This document shows positions 53,933 through 62,659 of a stretch of 64,000 bases of DNA, piece after piece. Both the position numbers and the translations under genes were made by a program. Source of the DNA: Blastococcus sp. CT_GayMR16 (lineage in GTDB: Bacteria > Actinomycetota > Actinomycetes > Mycobacteriales > Geodermatophilaceae). The stretch spans positions 124,001 through 188,000 of the forward strand of contig NZ_SPQK01000004.1 of assembly GCF_004570875.1 (NCBI RefSeq), written 5' to 3'. How positions within the stretch are numbered: position 1 is the stretch's first letter; each line of letters begins with the position of its first letter. A model generated the notes under the pieces. The model saw only the letters and a program-made list of their open reading frames with translations, did not search any database and was not told the origin of the DNA.

Positions 53933-54778
53933 TCAGCCGGCCGATTGCCCGGCCGGAACCCCGTGCGACCCCTCGTGCCACGTCCACGGGTCGGTCCGCC
54001 GTCGCGAGACGGCCACCTCCACCCGCCCGGACAGGTCGCGGTGGAGCACGTCCGCCGCGACCGGCAGCCAGGGCCATTCGGTCGCGAAGTGTCCTACGTC
54101 GCACAGCGCCGGTCCACCCGACTCCATTATTTCCGAGACCGGGTGGTGCTTGAGATCGCTGGTGAGGAACACATCGGCGCCCGCGGCAGCCGCGGCACTG
54201 GTCAGCGACCCCCCGCTGCCGCCGCAGACAGCGACCCGCCGCACCACCCGGTGCGGCTCGCCCGCCGCCCGCACCCCGCCGACCGTGGCCGGGAGGACCG
54301 CGGCCGCCAGCGCCGCGAACTCCCGCAGGGTCATCGCTCGCTCCAGCTCCCCGATCCGGCCGAGCCCGGGCCGCGGGTCGGTGCCGGCGGGCTCCAGCGG
54401 GACGGCGTCGTGGAGCCCGAGGACGGCGGCCAGCGCGTCGTTGACGCCGGAATCGGGCGCGCGGTCGGCGTTCGTGTGCGCGACGAACAGCGCCGCGTTG
54501 CCGCGGATCAGCCGGTGGACCAGACGGCCCTTCGGGTCGTCGGCGGGGACACCGTGGACGGGGGTGAGCAGCAGCGGATGGTGGGTGACCAGCAGGTCGG
54601 CACCCGTCTCGAGCACCTCGTCGACGACGGCGGTGGTGGGGTCGACGGCGAACAGCACGCGGCGCACGGGCTCGTCTGGGTCACCGCACACGAGCCCGAC
54701 GGCGTCCCAGCTCTCGGCGAGTGCGGGGTCGTAGCGGGCGTCGAGCGCGGCGAGCACCTCGCGCAGGGGCACGGACAC
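53933..54778 (-). CDS. Nif3-like dinuclear metal-centre protein (Rv2230c-like)
   Basis: 281 residues. Nif3/DUF34 fold with paired metal sites: LLVTHHPLLL (two His) and, at the C-terminal side, CDVGHFATEWPWLPVAA (His, Glu). RVLFAVDPTTAVVDEVLE precedes the first site. The family makes toroidal hexamers; a role as GTP cyclohydrolase I-type or metal insertase is proposed but unsettled. It usually sits directly before the zinc-ribbon and RNase H genes; here two transporter genes intervene. The start ATG at 54778 gives full length. Confidence 0.93.
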   Translation of the reverse strand: MSVPLREVLAALDARYDPALAESWDAVGLVCGDPDEPVRRVLFAVDPTTAVVDEVLETGADLLVTHHPLLLTPVHGVPADDPKGRLVHRLIRGNAALFVAHTNADRAPDSGVNDALAAVLGLHDAVPLEPAGTDPRPGLGRIGELERAMTLREFAALAAAVLPATVGGVRAAGEPHRVVRRVAVCGGSGGSLTSAAAAAGADVFLTSDLKHHPVSEIMESGGPALCDVGHFATEWPWLPVAADVLHRDLSGRVEVAVSRRRTDPWTWHEGSHGVPAGQSAG

Positions 54779-54840
54779 GGTCGGGACTGTAGGTCAGGCG
54801 GTGCGGCCGGCCCCGTGGCCGCGATGACAAGCTTCCGCAC

Positions 54841-56814
54841 GTGGCGGACAGCGGGCTTCGGGGTCGGGGCCTGCGGGCACCCGCCTGGCTCGAGGAGCTG
54901 GTCCGCACCACGCCGCCACCGGTGCCGTGGGGCGACGTCGTCCGCTTCGCCGTCACCATCCCCGCGCCCCTGACCGTCGCCGTCGTGGTGGGCGGCGGGG
55001 TGCAGCCGGGGACGGCCCTGGGCGCGGGTGTCTTCGCCACCATGGGCGCGCTGGCCGCGGCACTGGCGCCCCAGCCGGGACCCCTGCGCGACCGGCTCCG
55101 GCGCATCGGCGCAGCCACCGGGTTCGGGCTCGTCGGTCTCGTGGCCGGCCAGTACGCGACCGGCGGCGGATGGATACCGGTGCTGGTGATCGCGGCGCTC
55201 TCGGTGGTGGCGGCGCTGGTCAGCGCGATCAACGCCGCGCTCTCGCTCGGCGCCCTGCAACTGCTCATCTACGCCGCGCTGGCCTCCGGCCTGGTGTCGC
55301 CGCTACCCCAGTGGGCCGAGCTGAGCTTCTTCCTCGCCGGCGCGGCGTGGGCGACGCTCACCGCACTCGTGCAGTACGGGACCGAGCCGCTGGATCCCGA
55401 TCGGGCCGCGGTCGCCGCCGTGTTCACCCGCCTCGCCGACCTGCTGACGGCGGCCGGCACACCGCGGGCCGAGGACGCCCGCCGGGACCTGACCGGCTCG
55501 CTCAACGCGGCCTACGACCGGGTGATCCGCAGTCGGGGCCGTTCCGCGGGGCGCACCCGCGAGCTGTCGGAGCTGGCCGGCGTCCTGAACGCGGCCGCGC
55601 CGCTGGTCGAGGGCGCGGTGGCGGCCGCCCGCGCGGGGCTGCCCGCCGAGCCGGAGGACCTGGCGGCGATCCGGGCGGTCGCCGACGCGCTGCGGGCTGC
55701 GCGGGACCTTCCCGGTGACCGTCCTCCCCCGCGGGAGGACGGCCACGCCGCCGCGCGGGCGGTCCGCCACGGCGTCCGGCTGGTCTGGAACGTCGTCGGG
55801 GATCCCGAGGAGCGCGCCGGCGCCGCGGCGTTGCGGCCGCAGGAGGACCGGCGCGCGCGACTGCGCGAACTGGCCGACCGCACGCTGGCCAGCGCCGAGA
55901 GCCGGTCCTTCGCCGTCCGCCTGGCGCTGTGCATGACCGTCGCGGAGATCGCCCGGCAGACCGTGCCGACGCAGCGGCCCTACTGGGTGCTGCTCACCGT
56001 CGCGATCGTGCTCAAGCCCGACTTCGGGTCGGTGTTCACCCGCGCCGTCCAGCGGGCCGTCGGCACGCTGCTCGGCGTGCTGCTCGGCTCGGCGCTGCTG
56101 GCGTTCCTGCCGCGCAGCCCCTGGCTGCTGGTAGCGATGGCCGTGTTCGCCGGCATCCTGCCCTGGGCCCGCAACGCCAACTTCGGGCTCTTCTCGGTCT
56201 TCCAGACGCCGCTGATCATCCTGCTGCTCGACCTCGTCTTCCCCGGAGGTCCCGGGCTGGTCGGGGCGCGGCTCGTGGACACGCTGATCGGCTGCGGGAT
56301 CGTGCTCGTCTTCGGCTACCTGCTCTGGCCCCAGACCTGGCGGGCGCCGCTCGACGAGGCGCTGCGCGACGCCGCCCTGGCGCTCGACGCGTTCGTGGAG
56401 GCCGCCTTCACCGGTGACGCCGCCGAGCGCCGCCGGGCCCGCCGCCGGAACTACCGGGCGCTCACGGAGCTCCAGACCCAGCTCCAGCGCCGCCTCGCCG
56501 AGCCGCCGCCGATCAGCACCCGGGCGGCGGCGTGGTGGCCGGTGATCGTGCAGCTGGAACGGACCTCCGACGCCGTCACGGAGGCAGTGATCGCGACCCG
56601 GGCCGGAGAGCCCGCGCCGGACCTGGCCCAGGTCTCGGTCCTGCGCCGGGCGATCCGGCAGCTGGAGGACGACGTCCGCACGCACGGGACCCCGCAGGAG
56701 GAGGACGACGCCGAGATCTACGCCGAGGGGGTGCTCGCGCCCGTCGCCCGCGAAGTGGACGCCGCCCGCCGGCTCGTCCGGGAGACCGCACCCGGTCGGC
56801 GTTCCGGCAGCTGA
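54841..56814 (+). CDS. FUSC family membrane transporter
   Basis: 657 residues from GTG 54841. Two membrane halves of about six helices: 45-170 (including PLTVAVVVGGGVQPGTALGA and WIPVLVIAALSVVAALVSAI), then 355-490 (VRLALCMTVAEIARQTVPTQ, RPYWVLLTVAIVLKPDFGSV, GCGIVLVFGYLLWPQTWR). The RPYW-x5-V motif near 378 is the FUSC (fusaric acid/aromatic acid exporter) hallmark. The cytoplasmic middle domain (about 185-345) is helical and the C-terminus is a further coiled-coil. A role in toxic organic acid efflux is likely by family. Confidence 0.9.
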   Translation: MADSGLRGRGLRAPAWLEELVRTTPPPVPWGDVVRFAVTIPAPLTVAVVVGGGVQPGTALGAGVFATMGALAAALAPQPGPLRDRLRRIGAATGFGLVGLVAGQYATGGGWIPVLVIAALSVVAALVSAINAALSLGALQLLIYAALASGLVSPLPQWAELSFFLAGAAWATLTALVQYGTEPLDPDRAAVAAVFTRLADLLTAAGTPRAEDARRDLTGSLNAAYDRVIRSRGRSAGRTRELSELAGVLNAAAPLVEGAVAAARAGLPAEPEDLAAIRAVADALRAARDLPGDRPPPREDGHAAARAVRHGVRLVWNVVGDPEERAGAAALRPQEDRRARLRELADRTLASAESRSFAVRLALCMTVAEIARQTVPTQRPYWVLLTVAIVLKPDFGSVFTRAVQRAVGTLLGVLLGSALLAFLPRSPWLLVAMAVFAGILPWARNANFGLFSVFQTPLIILLLDLVFPGGPGLVGARLVDTLIGCGIVLVFGYLLWPQTWRAPLDEALRDAALALDAFVEAAFTGDAAERRRARRRNYRALTELQTQLQRRLAEPPPISTRAAAWWPVIVQLERTSDAVTEAVIATRAGEPAPDLAQVSVLRRAIRQLEDDVRTHGTPQEEDDAEIYAEGVLAPVAREVDAARRLVRETAPGRRSGS

Positions 56815-56851
56815 GTTGCGTGTGACGCCAGGTCACCCTGGGATCGGGTAC

Positions 56852-57817
56852 GTGCCGACCGACCAGCCGCCCTCGTCCCTGCCCGCGCCCACCGGCCCGC
56901 CTCCCCCCGGCTCCCGGACGGTCACCACCGACGACGGCGTCCCCCTGCACGTCGAGGTGGACGGCGATCCGGACGCGCCGCTCACCGTCGTCCTGTCGCA
57001 CGGGTTCACCGCCCGGCTGGCGGAGTGGGACCTCCAGCGCGCCGCGCTGCGGAACCGGGCCCGGCTGGTGCTGTGGGACCAGCGCGGGCACGGCCGCTCC
57101 GGCTGGACGAAGCTCACCGCGGCCACCATCGACCGCACCGGGCGCGACCTCGGAGAGGTCCTGGACTCCACCACCCCGACCGGGCCGGTGGTGCTGGCCG
57201 GGCACTCCATGGGCGGGATGAGCGTGCTCGCGCTGGCCCGGCAGCGCCCGGAGCTGTTCGGCGACCGCGTCGTCGGCGTCTTCCTGCTCGCCACCTCGGC
57301 CGGGGGCCTGGTGCAGACCGGCGTCGTGGGCCTGGCGATCAAGGTGATCCGGAAGCTGCGGTTGCTCTCGCTGTACCTCCGTTTCCTGCAACTGATCGCG
57401 CCGCTCCTGGAGCGGTTCCGCCGGCGTGGGACGCGCCTCGGCCGGCGGGTCACCCGGCGGCTGCTGTTCGGTGTCGACGACGCCGACCTGGGCAACGTCC
57501 GCCTGGTGCAGGACCTGCTGGAGGAGACACCGCTGCCGGTCGCGATGGCCTACTACGCGACCTTCCTCGACCACGACGAGACGGCGGCGCTCGAGGTGCT
57601 GCGCCGGGTGCCGGTGACGGTGATCGCGGCCACCCACGACCGGTTGACCCCCGCCGCGCACGGGCGGCACATCGCCGCGCAGATCGGGGACGGCGCCGAG
57701 CTCGTCGTCGTCCCCGGGGCCGGCCACAGCGTCAACCTGACCAGGGCCGACGTCGTCGACACCGCGTTCGCCGCTCTGCTCGACCGCGTGGAGGAGCGCC
57801 TGCGAAAAGCGGGTTGA
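56852..57817 (+). CDS. Alpha/beta hydrolase
   Basis: 321 residues from GTG 56852; starts at 56822 or 56816 would abut the FUSC stop with no ribosome site. Nucleophile elbow VLAGHSMGGMSVLAL (S119), VVLSHGFTARLAEWDLQR, VLWDQRGHGRSGW and the late PVTVIAATHDRLTPAAHGRH (acid) and PGAGHSVNLTRAD (His) complete the triad. A long basic cap (IKVIRKLRLLSLYLRFLQLI; RFRRRGTRLGRRVTRRLL) may touch membrane or lipid. Together with the next genes it suggests lipid-ester turnover; no specific substrate. Confidence 0.87.
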   Translation: MPTDQPPSSLPAPTGPPPPGSRTVTTDDGVPLHVEVDGDPDAPLTVVLSHGFTARLAEWDLQRAALRNRARLVLWDQRGHGRSGWTKLTAATIDRTGRDLGEVLDSTTPTGPVVLAGHSMGGMSVLALARQRPELFGDRVVGVFLLATSAGGLVQTGVVGLAIKVIRKLRLLSLYLRFLQLIAPLLERFRRRGTRLGRRVTRRLLFGVDDADLGNVRLVQDLLEETPLPVAMAYYATFLDHDETAALEVLRRVPVTVIAATHDRLTPAAHGRHIAAQIGDGAELVVVPGAGHSVNLTRADVVDTAFAALLDRVEERLRKAG

Positions 57818-57877
57818 GCGGGGGTACGGTCGGGCATCGCACTGTGACGACGACCACTCAGTTCATGTTGCAGTAAC

Positions 57878-57902
57878 CCGCCGACACCCCTAACTTCGGC
57901 GG
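57878..57902. terminator. 7-bp hairpin upstream of the acyltransferase gene
   Basis: CCGCCGA (57878-57884) and TCGGCGG (57896-57902) with an 11-base loop that is AT-richer. It follows the hydrolase stop by 60 bases and precedes the acyltransferase start by 62. May end the upstream transcript or lie in a 5' leader. Confidence 0.4.
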
Positions 57903-57964
57903 CCACCCGACGACGTGTGACGGCCCGGTCCGAACAGTGCGACCTGGGCGGCGAGGAGCAGGAC

Positions 57965-59500
57965 ATGGACCGGATGAGCGCCCTCGACTCGGGCTTCTTC
58001 TTCGCCGAGAGCGAGAACACCCCGATGCACGTGGGGTCGGTGGCCGTCTTCGAGGGGCCGGCGCCCACCTACGGCGACGTGGTGCGGCTGCTGCTGAGCA
58101 AGCTGCCGCTCGTGCCGCGCTACCGCCAGCGGGTGCGCGAGGTGCCGATGCAACTGGGCCGGCCGGTGTGGGTCGACGACCCGCACTTCCAGATCCTGTA
58201 CCACGTGCGGCACACCGCGGTGCCCGGCCCGGGCAGCGAGGAGCAGCTGCGCAACCTGGCCGGCCGCGTGCTCGGCCAGCGCCTGGACATGGCCAAGCCG
58301 CTGTGGGAGCTGTGGCTGGTCGAGGGCCTCGCGGACAACCGCTGGGCGATCATCTCCAAGGTCCACCACTGCATGGTCGACGGCGTCGCCGGCACCGACC
58401 TCATGCAGCTGATGTTCGACCTCGAACCGGACGCGAAGCACGAGGCCCCGAAGGACTGGACGCCGCGGCGGACGCCGTCGAGCCTGTCGCTGGTCACCGA
58501 GGCCGTCTCCGAGACGGTCGCCCACCCGCTGCGCGGGCTCTCGTCGCTGCCCAGTGTCAGCACCGCGGTGCGCGGGGCGAAGGCGCTGGCCGAGCAGGGC
58601 AAGACCGTCGCCCAGACCGTGCCCTCCCTCGCCAAGCAGGCGGTCACCCCGACCGCCCGCTCGCTGAACGGCCCGATCGGCCCGCACCGCCGGTGGGCCT
58701 GGACCGAGGGCAAGTTCGAGGAGTTCAAGGCCGTCCGCACCGCCTTCGGGGGAACGGTCAACGACGTCGTCCTCGCCGCGATCACCGGCGGTTTCCGCGA
58801 CCTCCTGCTGGGTCGCGGTGAGCTCTCCTCGGAGAAGCTCGTCGTCCGTTCGATGGTGCCGGTCTCGGTGCGGAAGGCCGACCAGAAGGGGTCGCTGAAC
58901 AACCAGGTCTCGGCCGTCTTCGTCGACCTCCCGGTGGGGCTGCCCGACCCGGTGGCGCGGCTGACCTCGATCCGCGGCCAGATGGACGAGTACAAGAAGA
59001 CGATGTCGGCGGTCGACGCCAACTCGATCATCGACATGGGCAACTACGTCGCGCCGACGCTGCTCGCGCTCGGCGTCCGTGCCGCACTCTCGGCCGGCCA
59101 GTTCTGGTGCCAGGCGGTCACGACGAACGTGCCCGGGCCGCGGTTCCCGCTCTACGTGCTCGGCAAGCGGATGGAGTCGGCGTACGCCTACGTGCCCATC
59201 GCCGGCGGCGTGCGTTGCTCCATCGGGATCTTCTCCTACCTGAACACGATGACCTTCGGGCTCAACGCCGACTTCGACGGCTACCCCGACGTCGACGTCC
59301 TCTCCGGCGGCATCCGCGCCGGCCTGGACGAGCTGCTGACGCTGGCCAAGCAGCACAGCGCGGCGAAGGAGAGCGCGGCACCCGAGAGCGCACCGAAGCA
59401 GAGCCCACCCCCGAAGACCGCGCCGCAGAAGAGCGCGGCCGCGACGAGCGCCCCGCGGAAGACCGCGCCCCCGAAGAAGAAGTCAGCAGCCGCCCGGTGA
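57965..59500 (+). CDS. Wax ester synthase/acyl-CoA:diacylglycerol acyltransferase
   Basis: 511 residues from ATG 57965 with GAGGAG upstream. Makes triacylglycerol or wax ester from acyl-CoA for storage droplets. N-terminal MSALDSGFFFAESENTPMHVGS, active site KVHHCMVDGVAG (HHxxxDG, about 134-140), NDVVLAAITGGFRDLL and TTNVPGPRFPLYVLG with FGLNADFDGYPDVD near the end are all family motifs. The family core ends near residue 465; an extra 45-residue tail of Lys, Ala, Pro and Ser (KESAAPES, PKQSPPPKTA, APPKKKSAAAR) is added, basic and disordered, perhaps for DNA or droplet binding. Stop overlaps the next start (GTGA). Confidence 0.95.
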   Translation: MDRMSALDSGFFFAESENTPMHVGSVAVFEGPAPTYGDVVRLLLSKLPLVPRYRQRVREVPMQLGRPVWVDDPHFQILYHVRHTAVPGPGSEEQLRNLAGRVLGQRLDMAKPLWELWLVEGLADNRWAIISKVHHCMVDGVAGTDLMQLMFDLEPDAKHEAPKDWTPRRTPSSLSLVTEAVSETVAHPLRGLSSLPSVSTAVRGAKALAEQGKTVAQTVPSLAKQAVTPTARSLNGPIGPHRRWAWTEGKFEEFKAVRTAFGGTVNDVVLAAITGGFRDLLLGRGELSSEKLVVRSMVPVSVRKADQKGSLNNQVSAVFVDLPVGLPDPVARLTSIRGQMDEYKKTMSAVDANSIIDMGNYVAPTLLALGVRAALSAGQFWCQAVTTNVPGPRFPLYVLGKRMESAYAYVPIAGGVRCSIGIFSYLNTMTFGLNADFDGYPDVDVLSGGIRAGLDELLTLAKQHSAAKESAAPESAPKQSPPPKTAPQKSAAATSAPRKTAPPKKKSAAAR

Positions 59501-60561
59501 GCCCGGCCCGACGACGCGGTGCGGGGGCGCTCGGCGAGGGCCCCCGGGGACTGGAGACCGAGGACACCCCGGGGCTGACCGTCGCCGTCACCGGGCCGAC
59601 CGGCACCTTCGGGGCGGGACTGATCCCCCAGCTCCAGGACGACGACCGGATCGCCCGGATCATCGGGATCGCCCGGCGCCCGTTCGACCCGGCCGAGCGC
59701 GGCTGGACGAAGATGGAGTACCGGCAGGGCGACGTCCGCAACCCCGCAGCGCTCCGGGAGGCCTTCGAGGGCGCCGACGTCGTGGTGCACCTGGCGTTCC
59801 TGATCACCGGCAACGCCTCGCGGGAGACCACTCGGGCGATCAACGTCGACGGCACGCTCAACGCGTTCCGCGCCGCGGCGGCAGTCGGCGCGCAGCGGTT
59901 CGTCTACGCCTCCTCGGTGGCGGCCTACGGTTTCCACACCGACACCCCCGAGACGATCGACGAGGACTGGCCGACCCGGCCGGCGGCGAAGCTGTTCTAC
60001 GCGCAGGAGAAGGCCGAGCTGGAGGGCCTGCTCCAGGAGGAGTCGGATCAGCACCCCGAGCTCGCGCTCTACCTGCTGCGGCCGCCGATCGTGCTCGGCC
60101 CCAACGTCATCGGTGCGAAGGACGTCCTGCCCGGCCCCCTCGCGCCGCTCGGGCGACGGCTGTTCGGCAAGCCGCGACGGCTGCCGTTCCCGGTGCCGGT
60201 GGTCGCGCCGCAGCACCCGATGCAGTTCATCCACGAGGACGACGTCGGCAGCGCGCTGCTGCTCTGCGTGGTGGCCGCCGGCCCGCCGGGCGCCTACAAC
60301 ATCGCCGGCGACGGGATCGTCACCGCGGTCGACGTCGCGCGGGAGTTCGGCGCGCTGGTCATCCCCGTGCCGGCGGGCCCGGGCCAGGCCGCGGCACGCG
60401 CGGTGTCCCGCCTGCCGTTCCTGCCGCCGGCGGCGGAGTGGATCGAGGCGGCCAGCCGCCCGGTGATCATGGACACCAGCCGGGCGCGCGAGCGGCTGGG
60501 CTGGCGACCGCGGTACACCGGCCTGGAGGCCCTCCGCGACACGCTGCGCGAGGAGCTCTAA
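59497..60561 (+). CDS. NAD-dependent epimerase/short-chain dehydrogenase
   Basis: 354 residues from GTG 59497, overlapping the acyltransferase stop by four bases. A basic N-terminus leads to TVAVTGPTGTFGAGLIPQL (NAD motif, about 28-46). VVHLAFLITGNASRETTRAIN, FVYASSVAAYGFH and FYAQEKAELEGLL (YxxxK) make the active site. QFIHEDDVGSALLLC and YNIAGDGIVTAVDV are extended-SDR features. Substrate unknown; coupling to the storage-lipid enzyme suggests a lipid or sterol-like alcohol dehydrogenase, as an inference. Ends in a 4-base convergent overlap with the hydrolase gene. Confidence 0.87.
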   Translation: MSPARRRGAGALGEGPRGLETEDTPGLTVAVTGPTGTFGAGLIPQLQDDDRIARIIGIARRPFDPAERGWTKMEYRQGDVRNPAALREAFEGADVVVHLAFLITGNASRETTRAINVDGTLNAFRAAAAVGAQRFVYASSVAAYGFHTDTPETIDEDWPTRPAAKLFYAQEKAELEGLLQEESDQHPELALYLLRPPIVLGPNVIGAKDVLPGPLAPLGRRLFGKPRRLPFPVPVVAPQHPMQFIHEDDVGSALLLCVVAAGPPGAYNIAGDGIVTAVDVAREFGALVIPVPAGPGQAAARAVSRLPFLPPAAEWIEAASRPVIMDTSRARERLGWRPRYTGLEALRDTLREEL

Positions 60562-61481
60562 CGCGCGGCGCGGACCTTCTTGGTGGCGTCCAGCCAGCCG
60601 AGCACCTCGGCCGCCACCTTCTCCGGCACCTGCAGCTGGGGCACGTGCCCGACGTCGGGCAGCTCGAGGTAGCCCCACCCGGGATGACGGCGGGAGATGT
60701 CGCGGGCGGCCGCGACCGGGACCAGCCGGTCGCGATCACCGTGCACGAGGAGGACCGGGGCCGTGATCGATGCCATCGCCTTGCGGTAGCGCCGCGGGTC
60801 GACGAGCAGGCGCAGCAGCGACCGCGCCGCGGCCAGGAACGCCCGGTCCATGCCGTCGACGTCCTCCCGCTCCTGCAGCAGGGTGACCGAGCGGTCGATC
60901 ACCTGCGGCGGGACGGAGTCCGGGTCGACCCCGACCAGGGTGAGCATCTCCCGCACGCGGGCCAGTTCCGACTGCCGGGTGCGCCGCATCCGCATGAACC
61001 GCTCCCCCACCAGCGGGACGGCGTAGATCGCGAACATCAGGGCGACCAGCGGGTCGAGGGCCCGCCGCGGGCCGGGGACGGCGGGGTCGATGAGCACCAG
61101 ACCGGTGACCGCCTCGGGGTGCTCGCCGGTCGCCAGGATCGAGAGCATCCCGCCCATGGAGTTGCCGATGAGGACGGCGGGCTCACCGACCACCTCGGTG
61201 AGGAATCGGTGCAGGGCGGCGGCATTCGCCGACACGCTCGCCTTCCGCGCCCCGGGCTCGCTGCGCCCGAAGCCGGGCAGGTCGAGCGCCCAGAGCCGCG
61301 CGTGGTCGTTGAGCAGGGGCGCGAGCAGGTCCCAGTTCAGGTGCGAGCCGCCGAGACCGTGCACCAGCACGATGGCCGGACCGTCTTGCGGGCCGCCGAA
61401 ATCGACGTAGTGCACCGGCCCGTCCAGGTCGACGACCCGGCTCTCCCCGTTGGTCGCCCGCTCCGCGTTGGTCACGTCCAC
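60558..61481 (-). CDS. Alpha/beta hydrolase (lipolytic type)
   Basis: 307 residues from GTG 61481 with GGAGAGAGG just upstream; longer frames to 61736 run through promoter sequence. IVLVHGLGGSHLNWDLLAPL (oxyanion), LWALDLPGFGRSEPG, nucleophile VLIGNSMGGMLSIL, acid LLVHGDRDRLVPVAAARD and His in ELPDVGHVPQLQVPEKV. A middle cap (LVALMFAIYAVPLVGERFMR) is hydrophobic, suiting lipid substrates. Monoacylglycerol lipase-like activity would match the neighbours but is not proven. Confidence 0.88.
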   Translation of the reverse strand: MDVTNAERATNGESRVVDLDGPVHYVDFGGPQDGPAIVLVHGLGGSHLNWDLLAPLLNDHARLWALDLPGFGRSEPGARKASVSANAAALHRFLTEVVGEPAVLIGNSMGGMLSILATGEHPEAVTGLVLIDPAVPGPRRALDPLVALMFAIYAVPLVGERFMRMRRTRQSELARVREMLTLVGVDPDSVPPQVIDRSVTLLQEREDVDGMDRAFLAAARSLLRLLVDPRRYRKAMASITAPVLLVHGDRDRLVPVAAARDISRRHPGWGYLELPDVGHVPQLQVPEKVAAEVLGWLDATKKVRAAR

Positions 61482-61660
61482 GCCTCTCTCCACACCCGTT
61501 CCGGCCTCCGTACGGTGACACGTCCGCCACCGGATCGCCGTCCGGGGTTCATCTGCCGAGGCGCATACCCGCGGAACGTGAACGGCTGATATGACCCAGA
61601 ACACATTTGGGCAACATCTGCCCGCGAATGGTCTCGACGGCGTGTGAGTCAACCCCCATC

Positions 61661-61680
61661 TTGGTACAGGTCCGTACCAA
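61661..61680. promoter_or_regulatory. 20-bp palindromic operator TTGGTAC-N6-GTACCAA
   Basis: Perfect 7-bp arms (61661-61667, 61674-61680) separated by AGGTCC, 25 bases before the GTG at 61706 and in the divergent gap with the hydrolase gene. Size and symmetry are typical of TetR-family operators. A weaker GGGCA-N5-TGCCC pair occurs at 61609-61623 nearby. The rest of 61482-61705 shows no other clear motif. Confidence 0.55.
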
Positions 61681-61705
61681 AGGCGGTCGGCACGTGGAGG
61701 ACGAT

Positions 61706-62515
61706 GTGGCACGACAGCAGGACGACGGTCCCGCACTCCCGCTGTACCTCACCGAGCCCGGCCGCGCAGTCGGCGACTACGGCCTCTACCTGGCCGCCCG
61801 CCCCCTGATGTCGCGCCTTCCGCGCGGCGACGGCCACTCCGTCCTCGTCCTCCCGGGCCTGCTCGCCGACGACGTCTCCACCCGCGCTCTCCGGGCCGTC
61901 CTGCGCAAGCTGGGTTACGACGTCCACGGCTGGGGTCTGGGCCGCAACATCGGCCCGACCGCCGCCTGTGTGAACGGCACCCGCGATCTACTCGCCCGTC
62001 TCTACGAGGACTCCGGACGCCCCGTCACGGTGATCGGCTGGAGCCTGGGCGGGATCTTCGCCCGCGACCTGGCGCGCAGCGTCCCCGAGTCCGTACGCCA
62101 GGTGGTCACCCTGGGCAGCCCGTTCCGCCTGGCGCGCAACAGCCAGAGCCGGGCCACCAAGGTGTTCGACCGGTTCTCCCACCTGCACGTGGAGCACCGC
62201 ACCCTGCCGCTGGAGTCGGAGAACATCCCGCTGACGGTGCCGGCGACGTCGATCTACTCGCACTACGACGGGATCGTGCACTGGCAGACCTGCCTGGACA
62301 CGCCCGGCGAGCGCTGCGAGAACATCGCCGTCATGGCCAGCCACCTGGGCCTGGGCCACCACCCGGCCTCGATCTGGGCGGTCGCCGACCGGCTGGCCCA
62401 GCCCGAGGGCACGTGGAAGCCGTTCAAGGCTCCGCTGTTCCTGCGGCCGGCGTTCCCGAAGCCCGCACACCCGGCCCCGGCCGGCCCGCTCGCCGCCGAG
62501 ACCTCTGCCGCCTGA
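61706..62515 (+). CDS. Alpha/beta hydrolase (lipase-like, GWSLGG)
   Basis: 269 residues from GTG 61706 with GGAGG six bases upstream. SVLVLPGLLADDVSTRALRAV, GYDVHGWGLGRNIGPTAACV, then nucleophile VTVIGWSLGGIFARDLAR. VTLGSPFRLARNSQS and SIYSHYDGIVHWQTC (acid/tryptophan) and ASHLGLGHHPASIWAVADRL (His) complete the pocket. The pattern GWSLGG-x-x-AR resembles PGAP1/lipase-type serine hydrolases. A Pro/Ala-rich tail follows. The operator-like palindrome just upstream suggests regulated expression. Confidence 0.87.
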   Translation: MARQQDDGPALPLYLTEPGRAVGDYGLYLAARPLMSRLPRGDGHSVLVLPGLLADDVSTRALRAVLRKLGYDVHGWGLGRNIGPTAACVNGTRDLLARLYEDSGRPVTVIGWSLGGIFARDLARSVPESVRQVVTLGSPFRLARNSQSRATKVFDRFSHLHVEHRTLPLESENIPLTVPATSIYSHYDGIVHWQTCLDTPGERCENIAVMASHLGLGHHPASIWAVADRLAQPEGTWKPFKAPLFLRPAFPKPAHPAPAGPLAAETSAA

Positions 62516-62551
62516 ACTCGCGCGGCCCGTCGGATCCCGGTCGGCCGAGGG

Positions 62552-62582
62552 TGCAACGGTTCCGGCATGCCGGATCGTTGCA
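62552..62582. repeat. Near-perfect palindrome TGCAACG...CGTTGCA
   Basis: A 31-base inverted repeat with one bulged base: TGCAACGGTTCCGGCA and TGCCGGATCGTTGCA directly adjoining. It follows the hydrolase stop by 37 bases and precedes the next start by 78. Could act as terminator or operator; no loop separates the arms, which favours a protein-binding site. Confidence 0.5.
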
Positions 62583-62659
62583 GTCGATCTAGTGTCGTAG
62601 GCCTCAGTTGCCCCGGACCCCGGTGACGTCGTCAGGTCACGCGCGTCCGGGAGGTTGCC

